DNA from: Gammaproteobacteria bacterium
GTDB taxonomy: Bacteria > Pseudomonadota > Gammaproteobacteria > Pseudomonadales > Azotimanducaceae
Direction of reading: 5' to 3'
Assembly (NCBI GenBank): GCA_018667205.1
Contig: JABIVN010000015.1
Location: forward strand, 1-10,009
Length of the DNA stretch: 10,009 nucleotides
Of this stretch, positions 1 to 7,068 are shown one piece after another; the first letter of the stretch is position 1, and every line of letters begins with the position of its first letter. The position numbers and the translations under genes were made by a program. The notes beneath the pieces are model-generated. The model ran no database searches, had not been told where the DNA came from, and saw only the letters and a program-made list of their open reading frames with translations.

Positions 1-2127
1 CAAGACCAGGCGCCCCTGAGGTTCTATTAAACCTTGGTGAAGCGCAACATTACTTGCCCCGAGTTGCCTGCCGCTTTTATGGAAGAGTGTTCCAGTAAAC
101 GACAACGCTGCATCCGAGGTATTGATGATGTGAACTTCTGATAAATTCGGACTGGTAGACGCTGTCATGTGATATGCCTTGCCAAGATATGAACCGTTAT
201 CTTGGTTGTCTCCAACACCATTACTGTCCGCGTCTGCCCATTCCGAAGCATCTTGTGGAAAAGCATCACCGTTATCCCCAACGCCATCGCCGTCTGAATC
301 TAATGTCTCAGTTGAATCTAAAGGAAACGCGTCAGCTTTGTCTAAGACGCCATCACCATCGTCGTCGTCATCGCACGCATTACCCTTGCCATCACCATCT
401 GTATCCAACTGATTGACACTCGATACCAACGGGCAATTGTCCGCCTGGTCTAGAAAACCGTCGCCGTCCAAATCTCTTTCTTTTACCTCCGGAGTTAACT
501 CAGCAATCTGATACATCGTTGTTCGGATTGATAGTGCTGCATCGGCGCCTAAGGACAAATCTGATCTGTCTACGCCGCAAGGTTGACCTTGACAGGAAAT
601 ATCAGGGTTCGAAAAGTATTGAATATCCGGCCCGAAGTAGCTGTACCCAGATTGATAAGCCATTGTCGTGACAAATGAACCATCGACCCCATGACCCCGA
701 GACCAGCCAAATGCACCCTTATTGCTCTCCTCGCGCGCGTCATGGCCCAACCCTAAATTGTGCCCAAACTCATGCGTTAATGTACTGGAACGGCAACCTG
801 CCGCAACAACGGATACGATCTGACTTCTTCGGGTAAATGCCATATCACCGTTAAGGTCTACTCCCGCCAAATCACCTATGCCACAACTATCGTCGCCTGG
901 ATCATCCTCTATGTAGAGCACCAACAGGTCTGCCCCAGCATCCTGACGCACAGCGTCGATACCCTCAAAAACACCGCTTTGATCTGCCACGACGGAAATA
1001 GCGACTCGGCTGTCTAACCCTTCGTAGTTTATCGATTGGGCTTTAACCAACCTGAAACGGGCGTTGATATTACTGTTGCGGAATGCCTGATTGCCCCACT
1101 CTAATTCGTGCAAGATCCTAGTCACTGGCTCATCATTATATTTTGCCGCAACCGCCGGTGTATAAAGCGCCATGACATCAATAACAAGGGTACCAGGTTG
1201 ACTAAAGAAATCATTAGGATCCGTATTGAAGAGATTCTCATTAACATCACTCACATCGTCATCATCACTATCGACCAGAAAGTCGAAGGAATTAGCGGTG
1301 AACGGATAAGTGGAGATGACGTTTCCTTCTCTTGCTTCTATGGTCTCCCAGACCTCTACACCACCCTGTTCATTGCGGAGACTTAAGTGTGTGAAGGGAT
1401 AGTTGGTCACCGGCCCAATGTAGGCTCCTTTGATTTCAATGTTCGTCAATGACGACTGCGCAGCAACAATAATTGACAGATTTTCGTTGTTAAGGCCATA
1501 TCGAAAAGTTTGCCCCCATAACTCTGCCGAAGAATAATTTCCCACAACCACACGACTAATAGTGACTGCCTCCAAGCTGCTGTTAACGACTTTAGGGATG
1601 CGCAGGGTCGCCTGATCGCCCGCTATTTCAAGCGTTGGTTTTCCTTCGAAGAAAAGCTTGTAGTTGGCGCTCTCCCCGCCTGTTTCTGGATAAGAAAAGT
1701 TCACCGGTTCGCCTAAACGAACGATATCTCTCGTTAACCATTCACCATTCACTTTTTCTTGTAGTCCGAGCAGAAGGTTAGTTCGACCCAGGCTGTCCAA
1801 TACGTCTGCTGTGGGTAACCTAAAGGCCACCGTTGCTTCAGTCCCGGCGCTATACTGCACGCCTGGCTTTAGGGTTTCAGGGAAATATCTAAATGCTTGG
1901 AAATTATAGAAAAAAATGGGTAGGCCGTTGGAACTGCTAAGGTCAACACGTAGTTCACCACTCTCTGTGTCACCCGTATTGATGACCCCTGCAGTGATTT
2001 TTACGGCGGTCTGACCGACTCTTTCTGCCTGACAAGGGCAAACCAGCGACAACTCCGCCGCGTTAACTTGCCACGTCAGGCTCATCAGCAGGGTTAGAAC
2101 GCCCACGAAAGGCAGCATCTTGCTCAT
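1..2127 (-). CDS. Secreted reprolysin-like (M12B-type) metalloprotease with thrombospondin type 3 repeats, partial at C-terminus
   Basis: An open frame of 709 codons runs from ATG 2127 to the window edge with no stop. Residues 1-22 form a signal peptide ending VNA before AELS, so the protein is exported. About residues 35-130 look like a CARDB-like beta domain (for example AGVINTGDTESGELRVDL). A short Asp-rich linker starts at residue 286, and the protease domain starts near residue 314 (VIDVMALYTPAV). Zinc ligands and catalytic Glu are in HEFGHNLGLGHD (452-463), and the Met-turn is Met489 in TTMAYQ. This is the metzincin signature of reprolysins. From residue 552 to about 643 come DxDGDG calcium-binding repeats, followed by the start of an unrecognised C-terminal domain. 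The start is set by the ATGA overlap with the upstream gene and a GGAAAGAG ribosome site. The substrate is unknown. The family call is firm; the CARDB call is tentative. Confidence 0.92.
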   Translation of the reverse strand, partial: MSKMLPFVGVLTLLMSLTWQVNAAELSLVCPCQAERVGQTAVKITAGVINTGDTESGELRVDLSSSNGLPIFFYNFQAFRYFPETLKPGVQYSAGTEATVAFRLPTADVLDSLGRTNLLLGLQEKVNGEWLTRDIVRLGEPVNFSYPETGGESANYKLFFEGKPTLEIAGDQATLRIPKVVNSSLEAVTISRVVVGNYSSAELWGQTFRYGLNNENLSIIVAAQSSLTNIEIKGAYIGPVTNYPFTHLSLRNEQGGVEVWETIEAREGNVISTYPFTANSFDFLVDSDDDDVSDVNENLFNTDPNDFFSQPGTLVIDVMALYTPAVAAKYNDEPVTRILHELEWGNQAFRNSNINARFRLVKAQSINYEGLDSRVAISVVADQSGVFEGIDAVRQDAGADLLVLYIEDDPGDDSCGIGDLAGVDLNGDMAFTRRSQIVSVVAAGCRSSTLTHEFGHNLGLGHDAREESNKGAFGWSRGHGVDGSFVTTMAYQSGYSYFGPDIQYFSNPDISCQGQPCGVDRSDLSLGADAALSIRTTMYQIAELTPEVKERDLDGDGFLDQADNCPLVSSVNQLDTDGDGKGNACDDDDDGDGVLDKADAFPLDSTETLDSDGDGVGDNGDAFPQDASEWADADSNGVGDNQDNGSYLGKAYHMTASTSPNLSEVHIINTSDAALSFTGTLFHKSGRQLGASNVALHQGLIEPQGRLVL

Positions 2128-2135
2128 TCTCTTTC
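2120..2135 (-). promoter_or_regulatory. ATGA stop/start overlap with ribosome site for the protease
   Basis: The stop of the membrane protein (TGA, 2126-2124) shares bases with the protease ATG (2127-2125). GGAAAGAG lies directly upstream inside the end of the first gene. This arrangement usually means translational coupling and roughly equal production of both proteins. Confidence 0.7.
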
Positions 2136-2744
2136 CGCCGCTGGATTTTTAGGCCTTGGCGCTTCAATCACATCCCGTACTTGTTCAATAACGACAGCAT
2201 CGTCTGCCGTAGGCCCTCCGAGTAACCTAGAGGACGCGAGCCATCCATATTCTTGGCCCCCGATGAGTTCGTATTCCCCATCAGGTGTGAACAGACTCAT
2301 AAAGGTACTCTTCTCGCTCACCGTCAGCAAAATGTGGTTAGCCATCGTCTCATCAGGGTAGGATTTGATGGCCGTCACTCCCGGCGCTAATTCCCGCACC
2401 TCTTCGATTTGAGTTTCCAAGACGTAGCCAGTGTGCGGAATGGTGATTGAGAATTTGTCTCCGACTAGCCAGTCCTTAGTATGTAGTTCTTTAACTTCTA
2501 GCAATATGGCGCTCTCATTGGGCTTGTTGTACCTGATAAGACTCGGATCAACCTGAGACTCATCAATGATTTTCAGCGAAGGAAACAGCTCAACGTTTAC
2601 TTCTAACGAATTAACAGCTTCCTGAGTTCGCTCCACTTCTTCTTCGGGTTCAAAGGCCAGATTAAAAAAGATTAAGATCGCGCCCATGGACGCGAACAAA
2701 ACACTTGCGCCGATAAACCGGATATTCTTGATGGCTTTTCTCAT
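2124..2744 (-). CDS. Membrane-anchored protein with propeptide-like domain, first gene of the protease operon
   Basis: From ATG 2744 this encodes 206 residues. A positively charged N-terminus (MRKAIKNIR) is followed by one hydrophobic segment at about 10-31 and then an acidic stretch (EPEEEVE), giving a cytoplasm-in anchor with the rest outside. Residues about 92-172 (WLVGDKFSITIP..., ILLTVSEKSTFMSLFTPDGEYEL) have the layout of the pro-region found upstream of the catalytic domain in many bacterial M12B-type proteases, with the recurring 'tPdG-Y-L' ending. The stop overlaps the protease start (ATGA), so the two are probably translationally coupled. I infer a pro-region, inhibitor or foldase acting on the protease at the membrane. 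A GTG at 2762 would add six residues, but it has no visible ribosome site; ATG 2744 has GAGAAAG upstream. The gene is sure; the role is inference from remembered family patterns. Confidence 0.75.
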   Translation of the reverse strand: MRKAIKNIRFIGASVLFASMGAILIFFNLAFEPEEEVERTQEAVNSLEVNVELFPSLKIIDESQVDPSLIRYNKPNESAILLEVKELHTKDWLVGDKFSITIPHTGYVLETQIEEVRELAPGVTAIKSYPDETMANHILLTVSEKSTFMSLFTPDGEYELIGGQEYGWLASSRLLGGPTADDAVVIEQVRDVIEAPRPKNPAAERE

Positions 2745-2767
2745 AGGGGCTTTCTCGAACACCTATG

Positions 2768-3640
2768 TTACCCGTCTGTCTCTTGTCTGTTAAGTACCAC
2801 CTGTGACAAGCCTGAGACCTTTGGTCCAGTTACGATGTTAAGGTTTCTGGTTGTTGACTGATATTGCCTTCGATCCATCGCGGTAAAAAATACCTTGGGG
2901 TTCATGCCGTCCAGCGAGCCATGCGGGCGGATCGTGTTGTACTTCACCAGACACTGATTGGTCATCACTCGAGCTTCCGTCATTGAACTAAACAGACAGT
3001 GATCCAGGCAGGTCGTGCGAAAGACCGAGTTGAAGCTTTCGCAGTAACTGTCCTGCCACGGACTGCCTGGATCGAAGTCACGCGTATCTACGTGTTTGCC
3101 CTTCAGCCATTTTTGCACTGCTGACGAAACCCTTTCGAGTCCGTTGTCGCTGCGCAGGCACACGGGACGGCCATGCTCAAGGAAGTGTTTCTCGAGAACA
3201 CCGATGAGGTCACCAGCGGTCAGGCTGCGACCAACCGTTACCTCAAAGCCCTGACGGGTATACTCGCCAACGCTAACATCATAACACCAGACCGAGTTCG
3301 GGAATTGTGCCCCGTTTTTCCTTTGTGTCGTGGGGCCCGGAAGCTTGCGTTTACGACCCTTTCGAACCACCTGAAGCCCCTCACGGCGGCGAATCTACCA
3401 GACTCCCTCACGACTGATGGCCAGTTGCTCACCCCGCAGAGGTTCGTGGATCTTGCGGTAGCCCCAGCGCGGATACTGATGCGATAAGCCCACCACTCGC
3501 TGGTACCTTTTACACTTAAATTTATCCTCAAATTAATTACGGCCAACATGGCGGTAACTCGAACGATTCATTTGCATTGTCTGGCAGGCGCGTCGCGCGC
3601 TGCGTCATCCTCATTTCTCAAGTACGTCACGCTAAGGCGG
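2768..3640 (-). pseudogene. IS3-family transposase OrfB (integrase core), broken
   Basis: The frame open from 3370 to 2768 shows a DDE integrase core: Asp31 in VWCYD, Asp75 in RSDNG and Glu111 in ESFN, counted from 3370, with the canonical 35 residues between the second Asp and Glu. The tail RPHGSLDGMNP is typical of IS3 relatives. The same frame continues upstream as HQYPRWGYRKIH and RGEQLAISREGVW, but a TAG at 3395-3397 interrupts it where relatives have an Arg in VWR-RRREGLQV. Between Asp31 and EYTRQ about 15-20 residues of the usual core are missing. Upstream of about 3520 the frame is stopped again, and similarity to the orfB start (QAARRLSV, near 3640) is only in another frame. This protein cannot be an active transposase. 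Confidence 0.8.
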
Positions 3641-3652
3641 CGCGCCGCCTGC

Positions 3653-3810
3653 TCACCACTGCCGGCTGTTGACGTTCTTTAACATCCGGATGTCTACAGT
3701 CTACTCCGCAACAATCTTCTTCAGCTCGCCGTTATCGCGTTCAAGTTCTCGAAGCCGCTTCGCCTCCGAGATCTTTCGGCCACCAAACTTCGCCTCAATC
3801 AAAAATCTTC
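3653..3810 (-). pseudogene. IS3-family OrfA remnant
   Basis: On the minus strand, one frame reads IEAKFGGRKISEAKRL and then RELERDNGELKKIVAE. This matches the C-terminal helix-turn-helix and coiled-coil part of OrfA in IS407-type elements, which typically read KFGG--VSEAKRLRELE-EN-KLKK. A TAG at 3701-3703 cuts it just after IVAE, but the frame resumes as TVDIRMLKNV before a TGA at 3653-3655. The N-terminal half, up to about 3870, is barely recognisable and lies in shifted frames. It directly precedes the orfB remnant as in intact elements. Confidence 0.65.
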
Positions 3811-3870
3811 TATCGAGCACGATTCGACAGGAATCAGCAAAAACCTTACAAAAGCTACGATTTCCCTTGG

Positions 3871-4209
3871 GTTAAACGTAGCTACTACCTTTGTCGTCAC
3901 GCGGATGTTCCAATAGAAAACCAACACACATTGTGTTGAATTCAGGGATCTGGTGCCCAGACCGGAGATAACGAAGATAACTACCAATACCTCTGGATCG
4001 GTCAAGCAAGGTGATGCCTGCTGTGAAGTCACTCGGCCAGGCCATTGGCGCGGTCATTGGCACGGTCATTGGCGCGGCCACCGGCACAGCCACCGGCGCG
4101 ACCACAATTTACAAAATCTTTCGCAACACGGAACTTCCTACATTTTTTTGCAAGGTTAAAACCCTGTTAGACTCTCCCTGTCGTCTCTTATTGTAGAATA
4201 GGCTCTGCT
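3871..4209. other. Intergenic stretch without a convincing gene
   Basis: Several short open frames cross this stretch on both strands, but none has a good ribosome site or recognisable product. The notable content is the 12-bp tandem repeat at 4040-4099. The dioxygenase promoter should lie in its right half, but I see no clear -35/-10 pair. Confidence 0.6.
4040..4099. repeat. Five 12-bp tandem repeats
   Basis: Five head-to-tail units fit the pattern GGYCAYYGGCRC: GGCCATTGGCGC, GGTCATTGGCAC, GGTCATTGGCGC, GGCCACCGGCAC and AGCCACCGGCGC. Being a multiple of three, they read in phase on the plus strand as Gly every fourth residue (GAVIGTVIGAATGTATG) within a possible 60-61 residue peptide starting at GTG 4011 or ATG 4014. 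On the minus strand they read as a Pro-rich repeat. Whether either is translated is unknown. Confidence 0.8.
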
Positions 4210-5079
4210 ATGAAGGTTCAACCACTGACGCCCATCATCGGGGCCGAAGTATCAGGCTTAAATCTCTGTCGCCTCACCGATCATCAGTTCGACGGTTTAA
4301 ACGATGCCTTTACTGAACACAGCGTTCTGTTCTTTCGCGACCAAGACGCAATGGCTCCTGCGGATCAAATAGCGTTCGCGAAGCGCTTTGGCCCTCTTCA
4401 TACTCACCCCGCTGCACCGACACTCGATGAGCAAGCCGAAATCTTTGTTATCCACGCTCACAAAGACTCGAAAATCGCCAACGGTAACGGCTGGCATACC
4501 GATGTTTCCTGCGATGAAGAACCTCCGTTAGCTACCATGTTACAACTGCACATTTTGCCTAGCACTGGCGGGGACACGCTGTTCGCGTCGATGTACGCTG
4601 CCTATGAAACCCTGTCGGAAACGATGCAAGCATTTCTAATGACCCTTAAAGCGCATCATGAATCTGAACACATTTATCGTGGTCGCTATGCCGATAGAGG
4701 GGCCAGCGATGAAGACAAAGTCTATCCACGCGCATTGCACCCGATGATAAGAACCCATCCTGAATCTAAACGCCGTGCACTTTACGTGAACCCAAGTTTT
4801 ACGACCCGCATCGAGGGACTCTCAAAACAAGAAAGCAACGCGTTGCTGACGATGCTTTACCAACACCAACAACGACCCGAGTTTCAAGTCAGATTTAATT
4901 GGAGTCCAAATGCCATTGCTCTATGGGACAACCGTTGTACTCACCATTTTGCGATGTGGGATTACTGGCCTGAGGAACGAAAAGGTCACCGAGTGACCAT
5001 TAAAGGCGAACGACCTTATCTGGAAGTGACTAACGGGGGTTCGTCGCCTGAGAACCTGCGGCTATCCACACAACTCTAG
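4210..5079 (+). CDS. TauD/TfdA-family Fe(II)/2-oxoglutarate-dependent dioxygenase
   Basis: This encodes 289 residues, close to the 283 of E. coli TauD. The family oxidises a substrate while decarboxylating 2-oxoglutarate, using one iron held by a His-x-Asp...His triad in a jelly-roll fold. Here the triad is His96 and Asp98 (GWHTD) and His246 (THHF). Arg257 (PEERKGHR) fits the position that binds the 2-oxoglutarate carboxylate, and Thr123 (GGDT) the other contact. The N-terminal IGAEVSGL and VLFFRDQ motifs are also typical. Start ATG 4210 has AGG seven bases upstream. All key residues are present, so it should be active. The natural substrate (taurine, another sulfonate, an aryloxy acid or something else) cannot be told from sequence. 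No sulfonate transporter is nearby. The gene faces the TetR gene convergently. Confidence 0.95.
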   Translation: MKVQPLTPIIGAEVSGLNLCRLTDHQFDGLNDAFTEHSVLFFRDQDAMAPADQIAFAKRFGPLHTHPAAPTLDEQAEIFVIHAHKDSKIANGNGWHTDVSCDEEPPLATMLQLHILPSTGGDTLFASMYAAYETLSETMQAFLMTLKAHHESEHIYRGRYADRGASDEDKVYPRALHPMIRTHPESKRRALYVNPSFTTRIEGLSKQESNALLTMLYQHQQRPEFQVRFNWSPNAIALWDNRCTHHFAMWDYWPEERKGHRVTIKGERPYLEVTNGGSSPENLRLSTQL

Positions 5080-5108
5080 CATGCCGGTTATTCACCAGCG
5101 GCACTTAA

Positions 5109-5219
5109 CCTGCTTCTCGATATAGGGGAACAACCTGCCTGAGCGCCTGGAACTATTTGCTCGAAGAGAAAGCACCAACGGAACTGCGAGAAAAACTGGC
5201 CACCAAGCGACAGGCCTAA
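5109..5219 (+). pseudogene. Orphan C-terminal tail of an unidentified protein
   Basis: After a TAA at 5106-5108, one plus-strand frame is open for 36 codons and ends at TAA 5217-5219. It has no ATG or good start. The reading, with AWNYLLEEKAPTELREKLA, has the charged amphipathic character of a real protein C-terminus and not of random sequence. It overlaps the TetR stop by a few bases. It may be the end of a gene whose body was deleted. I do not recognise the family. Confidence 0.3.
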
Positions 5220-5848
5220 CTTGCTGCGAGTGTTTTTTGAAGTGTTTTCGCCATCTGCGTTACGCTCCGCAAGGTGTAGCCCTTGGTCACTGACATCAAC
5301 ATTAGGCTTAAATCGAATTTCGTGAAATCCTCGGTCTTCACCTTGACTCTATCAACATGCCAGTTCACGTAAAGAGGATGCACGTGGCGGTAAACAACTT
5401 GAGCGATAACTTCCAGGTCAATCCAATCATGAAAGTCTCCTTCTTCATGAATTTGCGCGACCGCATTTTTGTAGGTGTTCATTCGAATCGACGTAAACGG
5501 GTCTGATCGTCGCGGCGTCAGAACCGTGGACAACGCGCGGGCGTAATTCATATTCTTTCTAGTCGTTTCGGCGATGGCCTCGATAATAAAAAAGAGCTTA
5601 TCAATGCCCTTTTCCACTTTATGATCATTGATCGCCTGATACGTGTGCCTGAATCGTTCCTCGACAGCAGTCCGTAGCAATTTCTCCTTGTTGCCGAACT
5701 GATGATAGAGCGTTTTTGGCGTGACATTTGCTTTAGCTGCAAGGTCGCGCATGGTGACGCCTTCGTATCCATGAGCGGTGATTAGATCCCGCGCAGACGC
5801 GAGGATCGCTTCTCTTCGTCTATATTGTCTTTCGGTTAGAACTTTCAT
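5216..5848 (-). CDS. TetR/AcrR-family transcriptional regulator
   Basis: This encodes 210 residues, the usual TetR length. The N-terminal helix-turn-helix is clear: RREAILASARDLITAHGYEG at about 11-30, then VTMRDLAAKANVTPKTLYHQFGNKEKLL at 31-58, with the standard T-x-L-Y-x-x-F-x-x-K-E-x-L recognition helix. Residues 65-210 are the variable ligand-binding and dimerisation part and give no substrate clue. The start is ATG 5848; a ribosome site is not obvious. A possible sigma70 promoter (TTGTCA 5896-5891, TAGATT 5874-5869, 16-bp spacer) and inverted repeats lie upstream, so autorepression is likely. Its target may be the former genes to its right, now decayed, or the dioxygenase on its other side. 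Confidence 0.93.
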   Translation of the reverse strand: MKVLTERQYRRREAILASARDLITAHGYEGVTMRDLAAKANVTPKTLYHQFGNKEKLLRTAVEERFRHTYQAINDHKVEKGIDKLFFIIEAIAETTRKNMNYARALSTVLTPRRSDPFTSIRMNTYKNAVAQIHEEGDFHDWIDLEVIAQVVYRHVHPLYVNWHVDRVKVKTEDFTKFDLSLMLMSVTKGYTLRSVTQMAKTLQKTLAAS

Positions 5849-5868
5849 TTTTCGTAACTTAACCCACC

Positions 5869-5896
5869 AATCTAAAACTGTCTAACTCTCTGACAA
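5869..5896 (-). promoter_or_regulatory. Possible sigma70 promoter of the TetR gene
   Basis: On the minus strand TTGTCA (5896-5891) is followed after 16 bases by TAGATT (5874-5869), about 20 bases before the TetR ATG. The -35 box is near consensus and the -10 box is weaker. Confidence 0.35.
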
Positions 5897-5931
5897 GTAA
5901 ATAAAAAGTAATTAGTATTTACATATACTTG
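5894..5931. promoter_or_regulatory. Nested inverted repeats, probable operator
   Basis: GTAAATA (5897-5903) and TATTTAC (5916-5922) form 7-bp arms around a 12-bp centre. An outer CAAGTA (5894-5899) pairs with TACTTG (5926-5931). The block touches the putative -35 box of the TetR gene, which suits a TetR dimer site. The AT-rich setting makes chance palindromes more likely. Confidence 0.45.
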
Positions 5932-5946
5932 CGGATAAAAACTGCA

Positions 5947-5961
5947 TTCTAATTTTTAGAA
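5947..5961. promoter_or_regulatory. 15-bp palindrome TTCTAATTTTTAGAA
   Basis: This is a perfect 6-bp inverted repeat, TTCTAA and TTAGAA, around three T's. It lies about 100 bp upstream of the TetR start and could be a second operator facing rightward genes. No poly-T tract suggests a terminator. Confidence 0.35.
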
Positions 5962-6008
5962 CGTCAATAAAAAAAGCGCTGAATTACTTCGTCTCTCCTC
6001 CACAAAAA

Positions 6009-6200
6009 ATGCGGGCTCCGCCAGTCATCTTTCGTATCGATGTTTCCAGAGTAAGAAAAGAATTTCGAGAGATTTACTGGGACATCGACAAGCAAGACTA
6101 TGCCTTTACCCTGTCCGAACTGCACTACAGGGAAGATAACGTTTGATTTGACCTATCCAAAGATGAGGAATAATTACAAGGCATGTGCACCTTGTCTCGA
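6009..6200 (+). pseudogene. Possible broken gene start, unknown product
   Basis: ATG 6009 opens a 45-codon frame (MRAPPVIFRIDVSRV..., LSELHYREDNV) closed by TGA at 6144-6146. The same frame continues with protein-like FDLSKDEE, a TAA, and LQGMCTLSRGG. The TGA follows NV where CGA (Arg) would need a single change, so a short gene broken by nonsense mutations is plausible. There is no good ribosome site and I do not recognise the product. It lies divergent to the TetR gene behind the possible operators. Confidence 0.25.
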
Positions 6201-7068
6201 GGGGGGCGGTAGAAATAGTTTCTCAATCAACACACAAATTGTCCAAATACCACTGTGCCGATGACTTCATCACAGAAAAAGTCTGTTCTATTGGCTGCTG
6301 CATGAACGGTCAGTTTTTGTTGGATCCCGCCGACCCGCAGCCCAGCGGATTTTAAGACCACAGCTTCACAGTACGGACCCGAAACGTAGCTGACCAATCC
6401 GACTCGCCTCGGTTGCTGGCCTGACAAAACTCAAGCATAGCGTGATCCTGGAATAGTGGTGACGAACCCTTTGTGGAGGACAACGCCAGCCCTGGTCTAA
6501 CCGCAGCGTTCGATGCCGACAAGGTAAAGTGCACCTGGAAGTATTTCCTAACCCCGGGTACAGCCTCTGTTTGAGACAGTGACCTCGATTTCCTCTACAT
6601 CAGCCATTCAAAGGGTACTGCAACGCCGACCCCTGAGTTTTCTTAGAAGATGGTGACGTTCTCTTTCGATCTCGATCGTTTCATTTAGCAAGTTCCGTTG
6701 CTTTAACTTCAGGATGATCTGGTCACGGGACTGCCAATTGTAGGTAAAGTCGAGAGCATGAAATGGCTGTTCGAAGGCATCTGATGCACCAAGCCGGTCC
6801 GCGGCAAACAACCTTCACCGAACAGGTTGTCGCTTAAAAGTCGCGAAATGTAGAGCATCGCTTGAATTAAAATCTATAAAGACGTCGGCAACATCATCAA
6901 TTAGCGGTTGAGCTTTTACTTATTAGATTGACTCATTAGATTCATTTTGCCGACTGCTTCGGATACGAGTAGCCTCCGTTCTTTTTTTAGCTCAAACATC
7001 AACTGAATCCAGTCAGGTGTCGGTACGACTATTTAATTGCCAACTTGAAGAATGCGAGAAACAGATCA
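6201..7068. other. Gene-poor stretch, probably decayed coding DNA
   Basis: No frame longer than about 70 codons exists and none has a recognisable product. Protein-like fragments occur on both strands, for example plus-strand GDEPFVEDNASPGLTAAFDAD near 6460-6520 and minus-strand DFFCDEVIGTVVFGQFVC near 6230-6285, each soon stopped. ATTAGATT occurs twice at 6922-6929 and 6935-6942, and the AT-rich part from 6860 to 6960 may hold the promoter of the next frame. I see no RNA gene. Confidence 0.5.

Larger units (their letters stand above)
2768..3870 (-). mobile_element. Degenerate IS3-family (IS407-like) insertion sequence
   Basis: Remnants of the two transposase frames orfA and orfB lie in the expected order on the minus strand, with orfB running to 2768. 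Both carry internal stops, and orfB has lost part of its catalytic core, so the element is dead. I could not identify terminal inverted repeats or a target duplication; the outer limits are those of recognisable coding remnants, and the left (orfA) limit is only approximate. The element stops about 24 bp before the start of the membrane-protein/protease operon and is transcribed in the same direction, so it sits where that operon's promoter would be. Confidence 0.75.

Noticed and set aside
174..416. Two plus-strand open frames rich in His/Arg or Ser/Pro
   Set aside because: They are antisense shadows of the Asp-rich repeats of the protease; Asp codons read backwards give these biased compositions.
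1108..1386. 92-codon plus-strand frame
   Set aside because: It lies antisense within the protease gene, has no ribosome site or family, and the minus-strand protein is clearly the real one.
3238..3549. 103-codon minus-strand frame beginning MLAVINLRI
   Set aside because: It is out of frame with the transposase similarity, which is readable in the neighbouring frame (HQYPRWGYRKIH, RGEQLAISRE).
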